Shown here: piece by piece, positions 15,255 to 23,975 of the stretch
How the letters are laid out: each line of letters begins with the position of its first letter
How positions within the stretch are numbered: the first letter of the stretch is position 1
Assembly (NCBI RefSeq): GCF_947492405.1
Contig: NZ_CANLMP010000003.1
Coordinates: 62,001 to 126,000, forward strand
Length of the DNA: 64,000 bases
Direction of reading: 5' to 3'
Origin: an uncultured Aquimarina sp.
GTDB taxonomy: Bacteria > Bacteroidota > Bacteroidia > Flavobacteriales > Flavobacteriaceae
Translations under genes and position numbers: made by a program
Notes under the pieces: generated by a model
Database searches by the model: none
What the model saw: only the letters and a program-made list of their open reading frames with translations
Told to the model about the DNA's origin: nothing

Positions 15255-17279
15255 TTACTCCTTTATCAATCCAGCACGTTTTAATAGTGCTTCTGGTTTT
15301 GGTTCTTGGCCTCTGAATCGTTTATACAATGTCATAGGGTTTTCTGTTCCTCCTTTAGATAGTACATAGTCTTTAAATTTAGTGGCTACCTCTTTATTAA
15401 AGATTCCATTTTCTTTAAAATACTCAAAAGCGTCTGCATCTAACACTTCTGCCCATTTATAGGAGTAATATCCGGCAGAATAACCTCCTTGAAAAATATG
15501 AGAAAAAGCAGTGCTCATACAATTCTCAGCAACGTCAGGATATAAAGAAGTACCAGCAAATGCGTTCTTTTCGTGCGTTTTTACATCCTTAATATCAATA
15601 GGGTTTTGCGAATGCCAAGACATATCCAGTAATCCAAAACTTAATTGACGCATGGTGGACATTCCTTCCATAAAGGTAGATGATTCTTTTATCTTTTGTA
15701 CCAATTCCATAGGAATCACTTCGCCAGTTTCGTAGTGTTTAGCGAATAACTCTAGCGCCTCTTTCTCATAACACCAGTTCTCTAAGACTTGACTAGGTAG
15801 TTCTACAAAATCCCAATATACACTAGTTCCTGATAATCCTGGATACGTAGTATTAGCTAACATACCATGCAAGGCATGACCAAACTCATGAAACAATGTC
15901 GTTACCTCATTAAAAGTAAGTAACGAAGGTTTGCTTGGTGTAGGTTTGGTGAAATTACAGACTATAGAGATGTGCGGTCTTATATTTTTATCATCCTTTC
16001 TCATTTGAGGTTTATAAGATGTCATCCAAGCACCATTTCGTTTTCCTGGTCTTGGATGAAAATCAGCATAAAAGACTGAAATAAAGTTACCTTGAGAATC
16101 TGTAACATTAAACGTTTTTACTTCTTCATGATATGTATCTACCTGATCCGTTTCTTCAAACTGTAATCCAAATAAATTAGTAGCTACCTGAAAAACGCCA
16201 TCAATAACATTCTCTAACTTAAAATAGGGTTTCAATTTCTCATCATCGAGATCAAAAAGCTTTTGCTTTAATTTTTCTGAATAATATGCTCCATCCCATT
16301 TTTGGAGTTGATCGATTCCGTCTAATTCTTTAGCGAAATTTTCTAATTGTTTAAACTCTCTTTCTGCAGCAGGTTTTGCTTTTTCCAGTATTTCATTTAG
16401 AAATGAAAATACTTTTTCCGGAGTTTCTGCCATACGTTCCTCTAGTACATAATCGGCGTGTGATTTGTATCCTAATACTTTAGCGCGTTCATATCGTAAA
16501 TTAGCTATTTTAAGTACAATATCCTGATTGTCTAGCTCATCCTTATGAAAACCCTTTGATCCAAAAGCGAGGGCTAATTTTTTACGTAATTCTCTATTAT
16601 TGGCATAGGTCATAAAAGGAATATAACTAGGGTAATCTAAAGTAATTAACCAGCCTTTTTTTTCTTTAGATTCTGCAAGTGCTTTTGCTGCTTCTTTAGC
16701 TCCGTCAGGCAAGCCAGCAAGATCAGTTTCATCAGTTAATAACATTTCGAACTTATTGGTCTCGGCTAGTACGTTTTCGCCAAACTTAAGACTCAATTGA
16801 GAAAGTTCCTTATCAATTTCTCTAAGTTGTTCTTTTTTATCTGCTGGAAGATTCGCTCCATTTCTGGAAAATGATTTGTATCTCTTTTCTAATAAAGTAG
16901 ACTGTTCTGGAGAAAGATCTAGCGAATTCTTATGTGTATAAACAGTTTCTATTTTTTTGAATAGATCCGAGTTTAAAGCAATATCGTTACTAAATTCTGA
17001 TAGTAATGGAGAAGCTTCCTGTGCAATCTTTTGGATTTCTTCGTTGGTTTCGGCGCTGTTAAGATTAAAAAATACACTAGTAACTCTATCGAGCAATTCT
17101 CCGCTATATTCTAGTTTTTCTATAGTATTCGAAAAAGAAGGGTTTTCTGTATTCGTTACAATAGCATCTACTTCTTGTTTCGCAATAGTAATTGCGTTTT
17201 TGATAGCTGGTAAAAAATGCTCCGATTGTATTTTAGAAAAGGGAGCGAGGTCAAATAATTCTAATAATGGGTTTTTCAT
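15255..17279 (-). CDS. M3 family zinc oligopeptidase (Dcp/oligopeptidase A type)
   Basis: A 674-residue cytoplasmic oligopeptidase. The zinc site is LFHEFGHALHGM, with His464, Glu465 and His468 seen directly. SGTSVYWDFVELPSQVLENW holds the expected third ligand region, and GGYSAGYYSYKWAEVLDADAF is the substrate loop typical of M3A peptidases. It has no signal peptide and a normal family length. It degrades short peptides left by other proteases. Genes annotated as M3 peptidase next to purE/purK are common in flavobacteria. Confidence 0.94.
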   Translation of the reverse strand: MKNPLLELFDLAPFSKIQSEHFLPAIKNAITIAKQEVDAIVTNTENPSFSNTIEKLEYSGELLDRVTSVFFNLNSAETNEEIQKIAQEASPLLSEFSNDIALNSDLFKKIETVYTHKNSLDLSPEQSTLLEKRYKSFSRNGANLPADKKEQLREIDKELSQLSLKFGENVLAETNKFEMLLTDETDLAGLPDGAKEAAKALAESKEKKGWLITLDYPSYIPFMTYANNRELRKKLALAFGSKGFHKDELDNQDIVLKIANLRYERAKVLGYKSHADYVLEERMAETPEKVFSFLNEILEKAKPAAEREFKQLENFAKELDGIDQLQKWDGAYYSEKLKQKLFDLDDEKLKPYFKLENVIDGVFQVATNLFGLQFEETDQVDTYHEEVKTFNVTDSQGNFISVFYADFHPRPGKRNGAWMTSYKPQMRKDDKNIRPHISIVCNFTKPTPSKPSLLTFNEVTTLFHEFGHALHGMLANTTYPGLSGTSVYWDFVELPSQVLENWCYEKEALELFAKHYETGEVIPMELVQKIKESSTFMEGMSTMRQLSFGLLDMSWHSQNPIDIKDVKTHEKNAFAGTSLYPDVAENCMSTAFSHIFQGGYSAGYYSYKWAEVLDADAFEYFKENGIFNKEVATKFKDYVLSKGGTENPMTLYKRFRGQEPKPEALLKRAGLIKE

Positions 17280-17369
17280 TATTTAATGATGTTTTCTTTA
17301 TGTTTTATATGTTCACTTGTCGAAAAAGTGTGTTTTTTATCGATGATTGCTCTTTTTGTGATATTATAT

Positions 17370-17403
17370 TTTGATTAAACCACAGGCGATACACATACAT
17401 TTG
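17370..17403 (+). promoter_or_regulatory. Promoter for the first candidate small RNA
   Basis: TTTG (17370-17373), a 22 bp spacer and TACATTTG (17396-17403) fit the flavobacterial -33/-7 pattern. There is no downstream ORF on this strand. Confidence 0.5.
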
Positions 17404-17408
17404 TCTAG

Positions 17409-17533
17409 GTTTATTAGTAATGATCTAAACAAAGAACCTAATTACATTATTGCTGTAGGGGTATGGCAACAATAAGTAATCTTTGCAAAGATCAAATATA
17501 TTGAAAGAGCTACAATTATTGTAGCTCTTTTCT
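17409..17533 (+). ncRNA. Candidate structured small RNA 1
   Basis: About 125 nt between a promoter-like element and an intrinsic terminator (stem AAAGAGCTACAA/TTGTAGCTCTTT, 17504-17530, followed by TTCTTTT). Inside it, TAGGTT pairs with AACCTA, TTAC-TTATTG pairs with CAATAAGTAA, and ATCTTTGCAAAGAT (17479-17492) is a perfect palindrome. No reading frame of useful length is present. Several alternative pairings compete, as in regulatory or 6S-like RNAs. No Rfam family is recognised with confidence. Confidence 0.45.
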
Positions 17534-17689
17534 TTTCTATTTTGATTATTAATCTAGAGTTTTGATATAGAAATATGTAAAATGGATGTTTTTCTATGGG
17601 AAAAAATTGAAATAAAAGCAGTTTTATGTGGTTTTATCGAAGAAAATCGCATTTTATCGAAAATGTTAATAAGTTTTGACAGATAATTA

Positions 17690-17719
17690 TTGCGTAATTA
17701 AAGTAAGGGATTACCTTTG
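17690..17719 (+). promoter_or_regulatory. Promoter for the second candidate small RNA
   Basis: TTG at 17690-17692, a 19 bp spacer and TACCTTTG at 17712-17719 match the flavobacterial consensus well. Transcription would start near 17725. Confidence 0.6.
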
Positions 17720-17724
17720 TACCA

Positions 17725-17852
17725 GGTTTTAAGAGTATGGTCTTACGATGAATTTTTTGTGTAATATATTTAAGTTGGTTAATAAATATTGTTATATTCT
17801 ATTGTAAGACCTGATATTGGAAAGAGTCGCTGAGGAGCGACTCTTTTTTTTT
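17725..17852 (+). ncRNA. Candidate structured small RNA 2 (possibly 6S-like)
   Basis: About 125 nt from the promoter to a strong terminator (AAAGAGTCGCT, loop GAGG, AGCGACTCTTT, then a T run). GGTCTTAC (17739-17746) pairs perfectly with GTAAGACC (17804-17811) across a 57-base interior, in which TATTTAA and TTAATAAATA can form an apical stem. This gives a long rod with internal loops, the general shape of 6S RNA. 6S RNAs are known from flavobacteria, but I cannot confirm membership. It converges on purE. Confidence 0.5.
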
Positions 17853-17869
17853 ACAATGATTTTTCGGGC

Positions 17870-18355
17870 TTATTTTTTTATCTGTTTAGCACCTTCGATC
17901 ACCTTTTGTTTTAACCCTTCTTTGTATACAAGGATTTTGTCTAATACGCATTTGTCTGATGCGCCAATGATTTGTGCAGCAAGAATTCCAGCGTTCATTG
18001 CACCATCTAGTGCTACAGTTGCTACAGGAACACCGCCAGGCATTTGTAATATAGAAAGAACTGAATCCCAACCATCAATTGAGTTTCTTGATTTGACAGG
18101 TACTCCTATAACCGGCAAAGGGGATAAAGAAGCTACCATCCCTGGAAGGTGAGCAGCTCCACCAGCTCCGGCAATAACTACCGATATTCCTCTAGTATGA
18201 GCGTTCTTTCCGTAATCGAATAATTTTTCTGGTGTACGATGTGCGGATACGATATCCACTTCAACTTCTATGTCAAAGCCTTTTAGTATTTCAATTGCTT
18301 TCTCCATAACGGGCATATCGCTTGTACTACCCATGATAATTCCTACTTTACTCAT
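17870..18355 (-). CDS. purE: N5-carboxyaminoimidazole ribonucleotide mutase
   Basis: A 161-residue class I PurE. It moves the carboxylate of N5-CAIR to form CAIR in purine synthesis. MGSTSDMPVMEKA (phosphate-binding Ser-Asp), VSAHRTPEKL (catalytic His) and IAGAGGAAHLPGMVAS are all present. It follows purK by 77 bp in the same direction, so both steps of AIR carboxylation are encoded together. Confidence 0.97.
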   Translation of the reverse strand: MSKVGIIMGSTSDMPVMEKAIEILKGFDIEVEVDIVSAHRTPEKLFDYGKNAHTRGISVVIAGAGGAAHLPGMVASLSPLPVIGVPVKSRNSIDGWDSVLSILQMPGGVPVATVALDGAMNAGILAAQIIGASDKCVLDKILVYKEGLKQKVIEGAKQIKK

Positions 18356-18432
18356 TTGTGCGCTATTTCTTATTGTTAAAGCTAGTTGTATATTTTGATC
18401 TGAGATACCATAATACTAGATTTCATTAATTG

Positions 18433-19590
18433 CTACCCAGTGATCACTTGGATAGTTTTCTTTACTTCTTCAGCAATTTTTCTTGCTTCAGCAATATCTT
18501 CATGAACAATAGTTACGTGTCCCATTTTTCTGAAAGGTCGAGTTTGCTTCTTTCCATAGATATGCGGAGTAACTCCTTTCAGTTTCATGATGGTTTCGAT
18601 GTTTTCATAAACAACATTTCCTGTATGTCCTTCGGCTCCTACAAGATTCACCATAATTCCTGCAACTTTACTTTCAGTAGCACCAAGTGGTAAATCTAGT
18701 ATAGCTCTTATGTGCTGTTCGAATTGATTGGTGTAACTAGCTTCAATACTATAATGACCACTATTATGGGGTCTTGGAGCTACTTCATTTACCAGAATAT
18801 TATCATCTTTGGTTTGGAACATCTCTACAGCCAATATACCTACATGTGAGAAAGCTTTTGATACTTTTTCGGCAATCTTTCTTGCCTTTTCTGCGATTTT
18901 ATCATCAATTCTAGCCGGACAAATCACATACTCTACTTGATTAGCTTCTGGATGAAATTCCATTTCTACAACAGGATAGGTTTTTATTTCATTCGAAGGA
19001 TTACGAACAACGATTACCGCAAGTTCATTTTTGAAATCAACTAAGGTTTCCGCTATACATTCTGTATCAGGAAGTTTCGCGATATCCGCTCCGGTTCGTA
19101 TAATAGAAACTCCTTTACCATCATATCCACCTTGTGTGCTTTTCCAAACAAAAGGAAGTTTTACCTTACCACTAGTGATACCTTCTGCCAGATGTGCTTT
19201 ATTAGAAAACTGCATAAAATCAGCTGTCGGTATTTCTTGTTCTTTGTAGAAAAGTTTCTGTCTTCCTTTATTTTGAATTTTTTCCAAAGTTTTAGAATCA
19301 GGATATACTTTTTTCCCCTCACGTTCTAATCGTGCAAGAGCTTTTATGTTAACAGTCTCAATTTCGAAAGTGAGTATGTCTACTTTTTTTCCGAAGTTGT
19401 AGACAGTTTCGTAATCCATAAGATCACCTTGTTGAAAGTGATCACAGGCTATTCTGCAAGGGGCATCGGGGTTGGGGTCCAGAACATAGGTTTGGATATC
19501 ATATTTTCGGGTTTCGTAGAGCATCATTTTACCTAATTGACCACCACCCAGGATACCTAACTTAAAGTCTGACGAAAAATAGTTTGTCAT
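18433..19590 (-). CDS. purK: N5-carboxyaminoimidazole ribonucleotide synthase
   Basis: A 385-residue ATP-grasp enzyme that makes N5-CAIR from AIR, ATP and bicarbonate. LGILGGGQLGKMMLYE opens the Rossmann-like preATP-grasp domain, and PFVWKSTQGGYDGKGV with NEVAPRPHNSGHYSIEAS are the ATP-grasp and substrate signatures. It precedes purE. Its start lies 167 bp from the divergent hpt-adk fusion, so two purine-metabolism units share this intergenic region. Confidence 0.97.
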   Translation of the reverse strand: MTNYFSSDFKLGILGGGQLGKMMLYETRKYDIQTYVLDPNPDAPCRIACDHFQQGDLMDYETVYNFGKKVDILTFEIETVNIKALARLEREGKKVYPDSKTLEKIQNKGRQKLFYKEQEIPTADFMQFSNKAHLAEGITSGKVKLPFVWKSTQGGYDGKGVSIIRTGADIAKLPDTECIAETLVDFKNELAVIVVRNPSNEIKTYPVVEMEFHPEANQVEYVICPARIDDKIAEKARKIAEKVSKAFSHVGILAVEMFQTKDDNILVNEVAPRPHNSGHYSIEASYTNQFEQHIRAILDLPLGATESKVAGIMVNLVGAEGHTGNVVYENIETIMKLKGVTPHIYGKKQTRPFRKMGHVTIVHEDIAEARKIAEEVKKTIQVITG

Positions 19591-19705
19591 TTTTTGGAGT
19601 ATCTAATTTGCCTTAGGCAACAAAAATAAATTTTTAATAAGTAAAAACCGCAATATTAGACAGTAAATGCAGTAGAGATCTGTTATAAGTCTTGTTTGTA
19701 ATCAC

Positions 19706-19713
19706 TATCTTTG
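19706..19713 (+). promoter_or_regulatory. -7 box of the hpt-adk promoter
   Basis: TATCTTTG matches TAnnTTTG and lies 44 bp before the ATG. No clear -33 element is seen. Confidence 0.45.
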
Positions 19714-19757
19714 CCGCTTTAAAAACAAAACGGATACTGTGATAATCTCATAATACA

Positions 19758-20864
19758 ATGATTACACTACACGACTTACAATTTGCACCCTTTATTGCTG
19801 AAGAAAAAATATCCAAAGCAATAGATAAATTGACTGATAAACTTAATGAGGATTTATCAAGTAAAAAACCTCTTTTTATTGGAGTATTAAACGGTGCTTT
19901 TATGTTTGCATCCGAGGTGTTAAAACGATTTGATCACGATTGCGAGGTGAGTTTTGTGAAACTAGCTTCTTACCAAGGAACAGAAACAACTGATAATGTC
20001 CAAGAACTTATAGGGTTAAAAGAAGATATATCGGGTAGAACTGTGGTTGTTCTTGAAGACATCGTGGATACCGGTAATACAATTGTAGAGTTGACAAAAA
20101 AGCTTCAGGATAAAGGATGTAAGGAAGTAAGAATTGCAACCTTGTTTTTTAAACCAGAAGCGTATACTAAAGAAATTACTATAGATTATATCGGGATTGA
20201 GATCCCAAATCGATTTATTGTAGGATATGGACTGGACTATGATGGTTTAGGACGTAATCTTACAGAAGTTTACCAATTAAAACAAAACAACATGACAAAT
20301 TTAGTGTTATTCGGACCTCCAGGAGCAGGAAAAGGAACACAAGCAGAAGTTTTAAAGCAAAAATATGATCTTGTACATATTTCTACAGGAGATGTATTTA
20401 GATATAACATAAAAAATGCTACTGAATTAGGGACATTAGCTAAATCATATATTGACAAAGGGCAGTTAGTGCCTGATGAGGTAACTATTAATATGCTAAA
20501 TGCTGAGGTAGATAAAAATGCGGATGCTAAAGGTTTTATTTTTGATGGTTTCCCAAGAACTGAAGCGCAAGCGGCATCATTAGCAGAACTGTTGTCTTCT
20601 AAGGGATCAGAAGTAAGCGCTATGGTGGCTCTAGAGGTAGATGATGAGGTATTAGTAGGACGCTTATTAGAGAGAGGAAAAACCTCAGGACGTCCTGATG
20701 ATGCAGATGAAGGTGTAATCCGTAACCGCATTAAAGTGTATTATGATGAAACAGCAATCCTAAAAAACTATTATCAAAAACAAGATAAGTATTTTGGAGT
20801 TGATGGAGTAGGTGATATCGCTGAGATTACAGAACGTTTAAGTGATGTAATAGATAAATTATAA
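19758..20864 (+). CDS. adk: Hypoxanthine phosphoribosyltransferase-adenylate kinase fusion
   Basis: A 368-residue two-domain enzyme. Residues 1-175 are a hypoxanthine-type phosphoribosyltransferase with the PRPP loop VVVLEDIVDTGNTI and the phosphate loop FIGVLNGAFMFASE. Residues 179-368 are an adenylate kinase: GPPGAGKGTQ P-loop, STGDVFR, GFIFDGFPRTEAQA and RPDDADEGVIRNRI. The lid is short and has no zinc cysteines. The join is a seven-residue linker (LKQNNMT), with an internal Met179 that could allow separate kinase production. The fusion recurs in flavobacteria and couples purine salvage to adenylate balance. It probably forms an operon with obgE. Confidence 0.95.
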   Translation: MITLHDLQFAPFIAEEKISKAIDKLTDKLNEDLSSKKPLFIGVLNGAFMFASEVLKRFDHDCEVSFVKLASYQGTETTDNVQELIGLKEDISGRTVVVLEDIVDTGNTIVELTKKLQDKGCKEVRIATLFFKPEAYTKEITIDYIGIEIPNRFIVGYGLDYDGLGRNLTEVYQLKQNNMTNLVLFGPPGAGKGTQAEVLKQKYDLVHISTGDVFRYNIKNATELGTLAKSYIDKGQLVPDEVTINMLNAEVDKNADAKGFIFDGFPRTEAQAASLAELLSSKGSEVSAMVALEVDDEVLVGRLLERGKTSGRPDDADEGVIRNRIKVYYDETAILKNYYQKQDKYFGVDGVGDIAEITERLSDVIDKL

Positions 20865-20957
20865 GTGCTATTAGGGTGATACAAAACTTCACTTGATAGC
20901 GTAAAAGGATTAAATTGAAAAGATTCTGACCTAGGCCAGAATAAGATGTAAAGTATT

Positions 20958-21956
20958 ATGACAGAAGGGAATTTTGTAGATTATGTGAAGTTACACGTTA
21001 CCTCAGGAAATGGAGGTAAAGGATCTGTACATTTACATAGGGAAAAATATATTACCAAAGGAGGTCCTGATGGAGGTGATGGAGGACGTGGAGGTCATGT
21101 TATTATTAAGGCCAATCCTAATATGTGGACATTGTATCATCTTAAATTTAAGCGTCATTTTAGAGCAGAACATGGAGGCCACGGAAGCAAAAATAGGAGT
21201 AGTGGTGCTGATGGAGGAGATGTATATGTAGATGTTCCTCTTGGAACTGTGATACGTGATACTGAGACTCAAGATATTCTTATTGAGATTACCGAAGAAG
21301 GGCAGGAGTTTATCATTGCAGAAGGAGGAATGGGTGGTCGAGGAAACTGGCATTTTAAAAATTCAGTGAATCAAACTCCTCGATACGCACAGCCAGGTGT
21401 TGAAGGCCAGCAATATGACATTACACTGGAGTTAAAAATATTGGCAGATGTAGGTTTGGTAGGTTTTCCTAATGCAGGAAAGTCTACTTTACTGTCTGTA
21501 ATTACTTCTGCAAAACCAAAAATTGCAGATTATGAGTTTACAACCCTTAAGCCTAATTTGGGGATTGTGGAGTATAGAGATTTTCAGACGTTTGTAATGG
21601 CAGACATTCCCGGGATTATTGAGGGTGCTGCAGAAGGCAAAGGTATTGGTCATCGTTTCCTGAGACATATAGAACGTAATTCTACATTACTCTTTTTAGT
21701 TCCAGCAGATGCTCCAGATATTAAGGAACAATATGAAATATTACTGGACGAATTAAGAAGATATAATCCTGATTTATTGGATAAAGAGCGCTTGATAGCT
21801 ATTTCTAAATGTGATATGCTAGATGATGAATTAAAATCAGAATTAAAGTCAGAGTTGGATACACAACTAAATGCACCTTATTTATTCATCTCATCTGTCG
21901 CACAACAAGGGTTACAAGAGCTTAAAGATAAGCTCTGGCAGATGCTTAATGATTAG
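20958..21956 (+). CDS. obgE: GTPase ObgE/CgtA
   Basis: A 332-residue Obg GTPase that acts in ribosome maturation and the stress response. The glycine-rich Obg domain ([27 protein letters not shown]) is followed by the G domain with G1 [13 protein letters not shown]3 [17 protein letters not shown] and G4 SKCD. The protein ends right after the G domain and lacks the variable C-terminal domain, as is usual in this phylum. It lies 93 bp downstream of the hpt-adk gene. Confidence 0.97.
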   Translation: MTEGNFVDYVKLHVTSGNGGKGSVHLHREKYITKGGPDGGDGGRGGHVIIKANPNMWTLYHLKFKRHFRAEHGGHGSKNRSSGADGGDVYVDVPLGTVIRDTETQDILIEITEEGQEFIIAEGGMGGRGNWHFKNSVNQTPRYAQPGVEGQQYDITLELKILADVGLVGFPNAGKSTLLSVITSAKPKIADYEFTTLKPNLGIVEYRDFQTFVMADIPGIIEGAAEGKGIGHRFLRHIERNSTLLFLVPADAPDIKEQYEILLDELRRYNPDLLDKERLIAISKCDMLDDELKSELKSELDTQLNAPYLFISSVAQQGLQELKDKLWQMLND

Positions 21957-21958
21957 AG

Positions 21959-22285
21959 CTATCCTTTTACAGAATACCCTTCTTTTAGTATTCCATCTGC
22001 TGCTTCGGGATGTCTTTTTAGATAGACAGCTACAAAAGGACAAAGCGGTACCATTTTATATCCTTTTTCCTGGATATATTTTAATACTTTTTTGACAATA
22101 GTACTACCTAATCCTTTTCCTTCCATAGATTTTGGAACCTCTGTATGCGTTAGATATATGGAACTATCCTTAGTAAGAATGTATTCAATGAAAATGATTT
22201 CATTTTCCAAGTGAAGTTCAAATCTCTTTTTAGGGCGATCAGTATTATTTATCAATTCCAGTTGTGACCAATCATTCTTTTGCAT
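21959..22285 (-). CDS. YjdJ-type GNAT-like N-acetyltransferase
   Basis: A 108-residue minimal acetyltransferase-like domain: LTHTEVPKSMEGKGLGSTIVKKVLKYIQEKGYKMVPLCPFVAVYLKRHPE. The GKGLGSTIV acetyl-CoA loop and the Pro-Cys-Pro-Phe block are typical of the small GNAT proteins in COG2388. It converges on obgE with a 2 bp gap. The substrate is unknown. Confidence 0.85.
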   Translation of the reverse strand: MQKNDWSQLELINNTDRPKKRFELHLENEIIFIEYILTKDSSIYLTHTEVPKSMEGKGLGSTIVKKVLKYIQEKGYKMVPLCPFVAVYLKRHPEAADGILKEGYSVKG

Positions 22286-22367
22286 GGGAAGGTTTTTATG
22301 GTTAAATTCAAAATTATGATATAAATAATAATCAATGACTTAACGAATGGTTAAAAGTAGGATCATT

Positions 22368-22802
22368 TTATGTCGCATCACTTTTACTTAACAATTGGTC
22401 AATCTCCAGATATTGTTCTCCGATTAAGCTTAAACCAAATGCAGCAGCAGAGGTAGCGAATACAGAATAATCCAAAGGAGCTTTAATACCTAAGACAGTT
22501 ACCATTGCAATTCCAAAAATCAATAATAGAATTCCACTTGCTTGTGCGGATAATGAGGTTTTAAAACCAAGGAGTAAAAAAACGGCTAGCAGTATTTCTA
22601 GTAATGTAGCTGCTATTCCAAGACTATTGATCATAAACTCTGGTGCCCAAGGATTCAGTAACTCTGTATATTCTAAAAAACTATCCCACGTACCCCAGGC
22701 TGCTTTTTCTTTTGGCCAAAAGCCAAGTCTGTCTGCAACTGCTGATATAAATCCGACAGCGATACTAACTCTTAAGAAGAGTTTGATATAGATGATTTTC
22801 AT
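22368..22802 (-). CDS. DoxX-family membrane protein
   Basis: A 144-residue protein with four membrane helices. FLRVSIAVGFISAVADRLG and LEILLAVFLLLGFKTSLSAQASGILLLIFG are the DoxX-like repeats. The ATG at 22802 is chosen (MKIIYIKLFLRVS) because it begins the first helix, and the longer frame would run into the upstream gene. It follows an AhpD-like gene by 19 bp. DoxX proteins are often linked to thiol or redox functions at the membrane. Confidence 0.82.
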   Translation of the reverse strand: MKIIYIKLFLRVSIAVGFISAVADRLGFWPKEKAAWGTWDSFLEYTELLNPWAPEFMINSLGIAATLLEILLAVFLLLGFKTSLSAQASGILLLIFGIAMVTVLGIKAPLDYSVFATSAAAFGLSLIGEQYLEIDQLLSKSDAT

Positions 22803-22821
22803 AATAAAATAGCTTCTAAAT

Positions 22822-23274
22822 TTATTCTTGTGAAGGTGTAGGTACAAGTAAAGTTGCTATTCCAATTCTGTTCCAGGAATTGATTCCACAAATAGCCATA
22901 ATAATATCTGCTACTTTTCTTTCTCCGAATGTTTCAATAGCTTTTTGATATACATTCTCTGATAAACCATAATCCGAAATATTAGTGATTTCTTCTGTCA
23001 TTGCTAAAATGATCTGTTCTTCTATCGTAAAAAAAGGAGAATCTTTCCATACAGGCAGTGCATGGATTCGGTATTGTTTTTCGCCTTTTTCAATAGCATC
23101 TTTGATATGCATCTGTATACAATATGCGCAACCATTGATTTGCGAAGCTCTAATTTCTATCAGTAAAAATTCTAGGTCGGTTAGTGTGCTTTTTTTGCAA
23201 TTATTGTATAAATCAAATAATGGTTGATAAGCATTTGGATTTACTTTATTAATGTTTATTCTCTCGGTTTTCAT
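22822..23274 (-). CDS. Carboxymuconolactone decarboxylase/AhpD-family protein
   Basis: A 150-residue AhpD-like protein. The redox motif is CAYCIQMH, a CxxC followed by His three residues later, as in AhpD disulfide reductases and related peroxide-detoxifying proteins. The flanks are EIRASQINGCAYCI and the C-terminal helix block VADIIMAICGINSWNRI. It is cotranscribed with the DoxX gene. A 16 bp palindrome lies 55 bp upstream of its start and may bind the Crp/Fnr regulator encoded next door. Confidence 0.9.
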   Translation of the reverse strand: MKTERININKVNPNAYQPLFDLYNNCKKSTLTDLEFLLIEIRASQINGCAYCIQMHIKDAIEKGEKQYRIHALPVWKDSPFFTIEEQIILAMTEEITNISDYGLSENVYQKAIETFGERKVADIIMAICGINSWNRIGIATLLVPTPSQE

Positions 23275-23328
23275 ATATTATTAGATTATTTGTTCAAGAC
23301 AAAATTCAGCATATGAAATGAAGAAAAA

Positions 23329-23344
23329 CTTAATCTAGATTAAG
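23329..23344. promoter_or_regulatory. 16 bp perfect palindrome before the AhpD-like gene
   Basis: CTTAATCTAGATTAAG lies between the Crp/Fnr-type gene and the AhpD-like gene it precedes, at the position of a promoter operator. The perfect dyad and the neighbouring regulator suggest a direct regulatory link. Confidence 0.5.
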
Positions 23345-23351
23345 AAATAAA

Positions 23352-23927
23352 TTACAAGTGTTTTTTTGCTCTTATTTTACTGAGAAATTCAGGTGTGAAA
23401 CCAAGATAAGATGCTAACATATATTGTGGGATTCGTTGTACAAATTCTGGGTTATATTCGTAAAAGGTGTTATAAAGTTCTTCTCCCGAAAGATTGAACA
23501 TATACTGGATTCTTCTTTGGTCGGCTATCCTTACGCGCTCTAAAATAATCCTGAAGTATTTATTGATCTCCAGAGAGTTTTGTAAAATAGTGTCTAGTTT
23601 TGTTTTACTAACTTTTAGTACGATAGCATCCTCGGTAGCTTGTATATTAAGTTGTGTTTGTGTTCGATTCATGAAACTATCAAAATCCGTAAGCCACCAA
23701 TCTTCAATACCGAAATTGATAGTTTTTTCAATACCTTTTTTATTGATAAAAAATGATCTGAAACAACCTTTTACAATGAAATGATTGTAATTACAGTAGT
23801 GTCCTTCTTTTAATATATAATGTTTGGCAGGAATATTTTCTAACTCAATAATGTTCAGGAAATCTTCTATCTCTTTTTTAGAAGGATTTACGAATCTTAG
23901 GATATGATTTTTTAAGGACTCTATCAT
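23352..23927 (-). CDS. Crp/Fnr-family transcriptional regulator
   Basis: A 191-residue regulator. Residues about 20-125 are a cyclic-nucleotide-binding-like beta roll (HYILKEGHYCNYNHFIVKGCFRSFFI, EDWWLTDFDSFMNRTQ). The C-terminal helix-turn-helix is YMLASYLGFTPEFLSKIRAK. No Cys cluster of the FNR type is present, and the usual cAMP-binding Glu-Arg pair is absent. Such proteins are common in Bacteroidota and respond to unknown signals. It precedes the AhpD/DoxX pair, its likely target. Confidence 0.9.
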   Translation of the reverse strand: MIESLKNHILRFVNPSKKEIEDFLNIIELENIPAKHYILKEGHYCNYNHFIVKGCFRSFFINKKGIEKTINFGIEDWWLTDFDSFMNRTQTQLNIQATEDAIVLKVSKTKLDTILQNSLEINKYFRIILERVRIADQRRIQYMFNLSGEELYNTFYEYNPEFVQRIPQYMLASYLGFTPEFLSKIRAKKHL

Positions 23928-23975
23928 TGTTAGGTAACCATCAAAATTATTTAGTTATTCAGATCATCTGATCTA

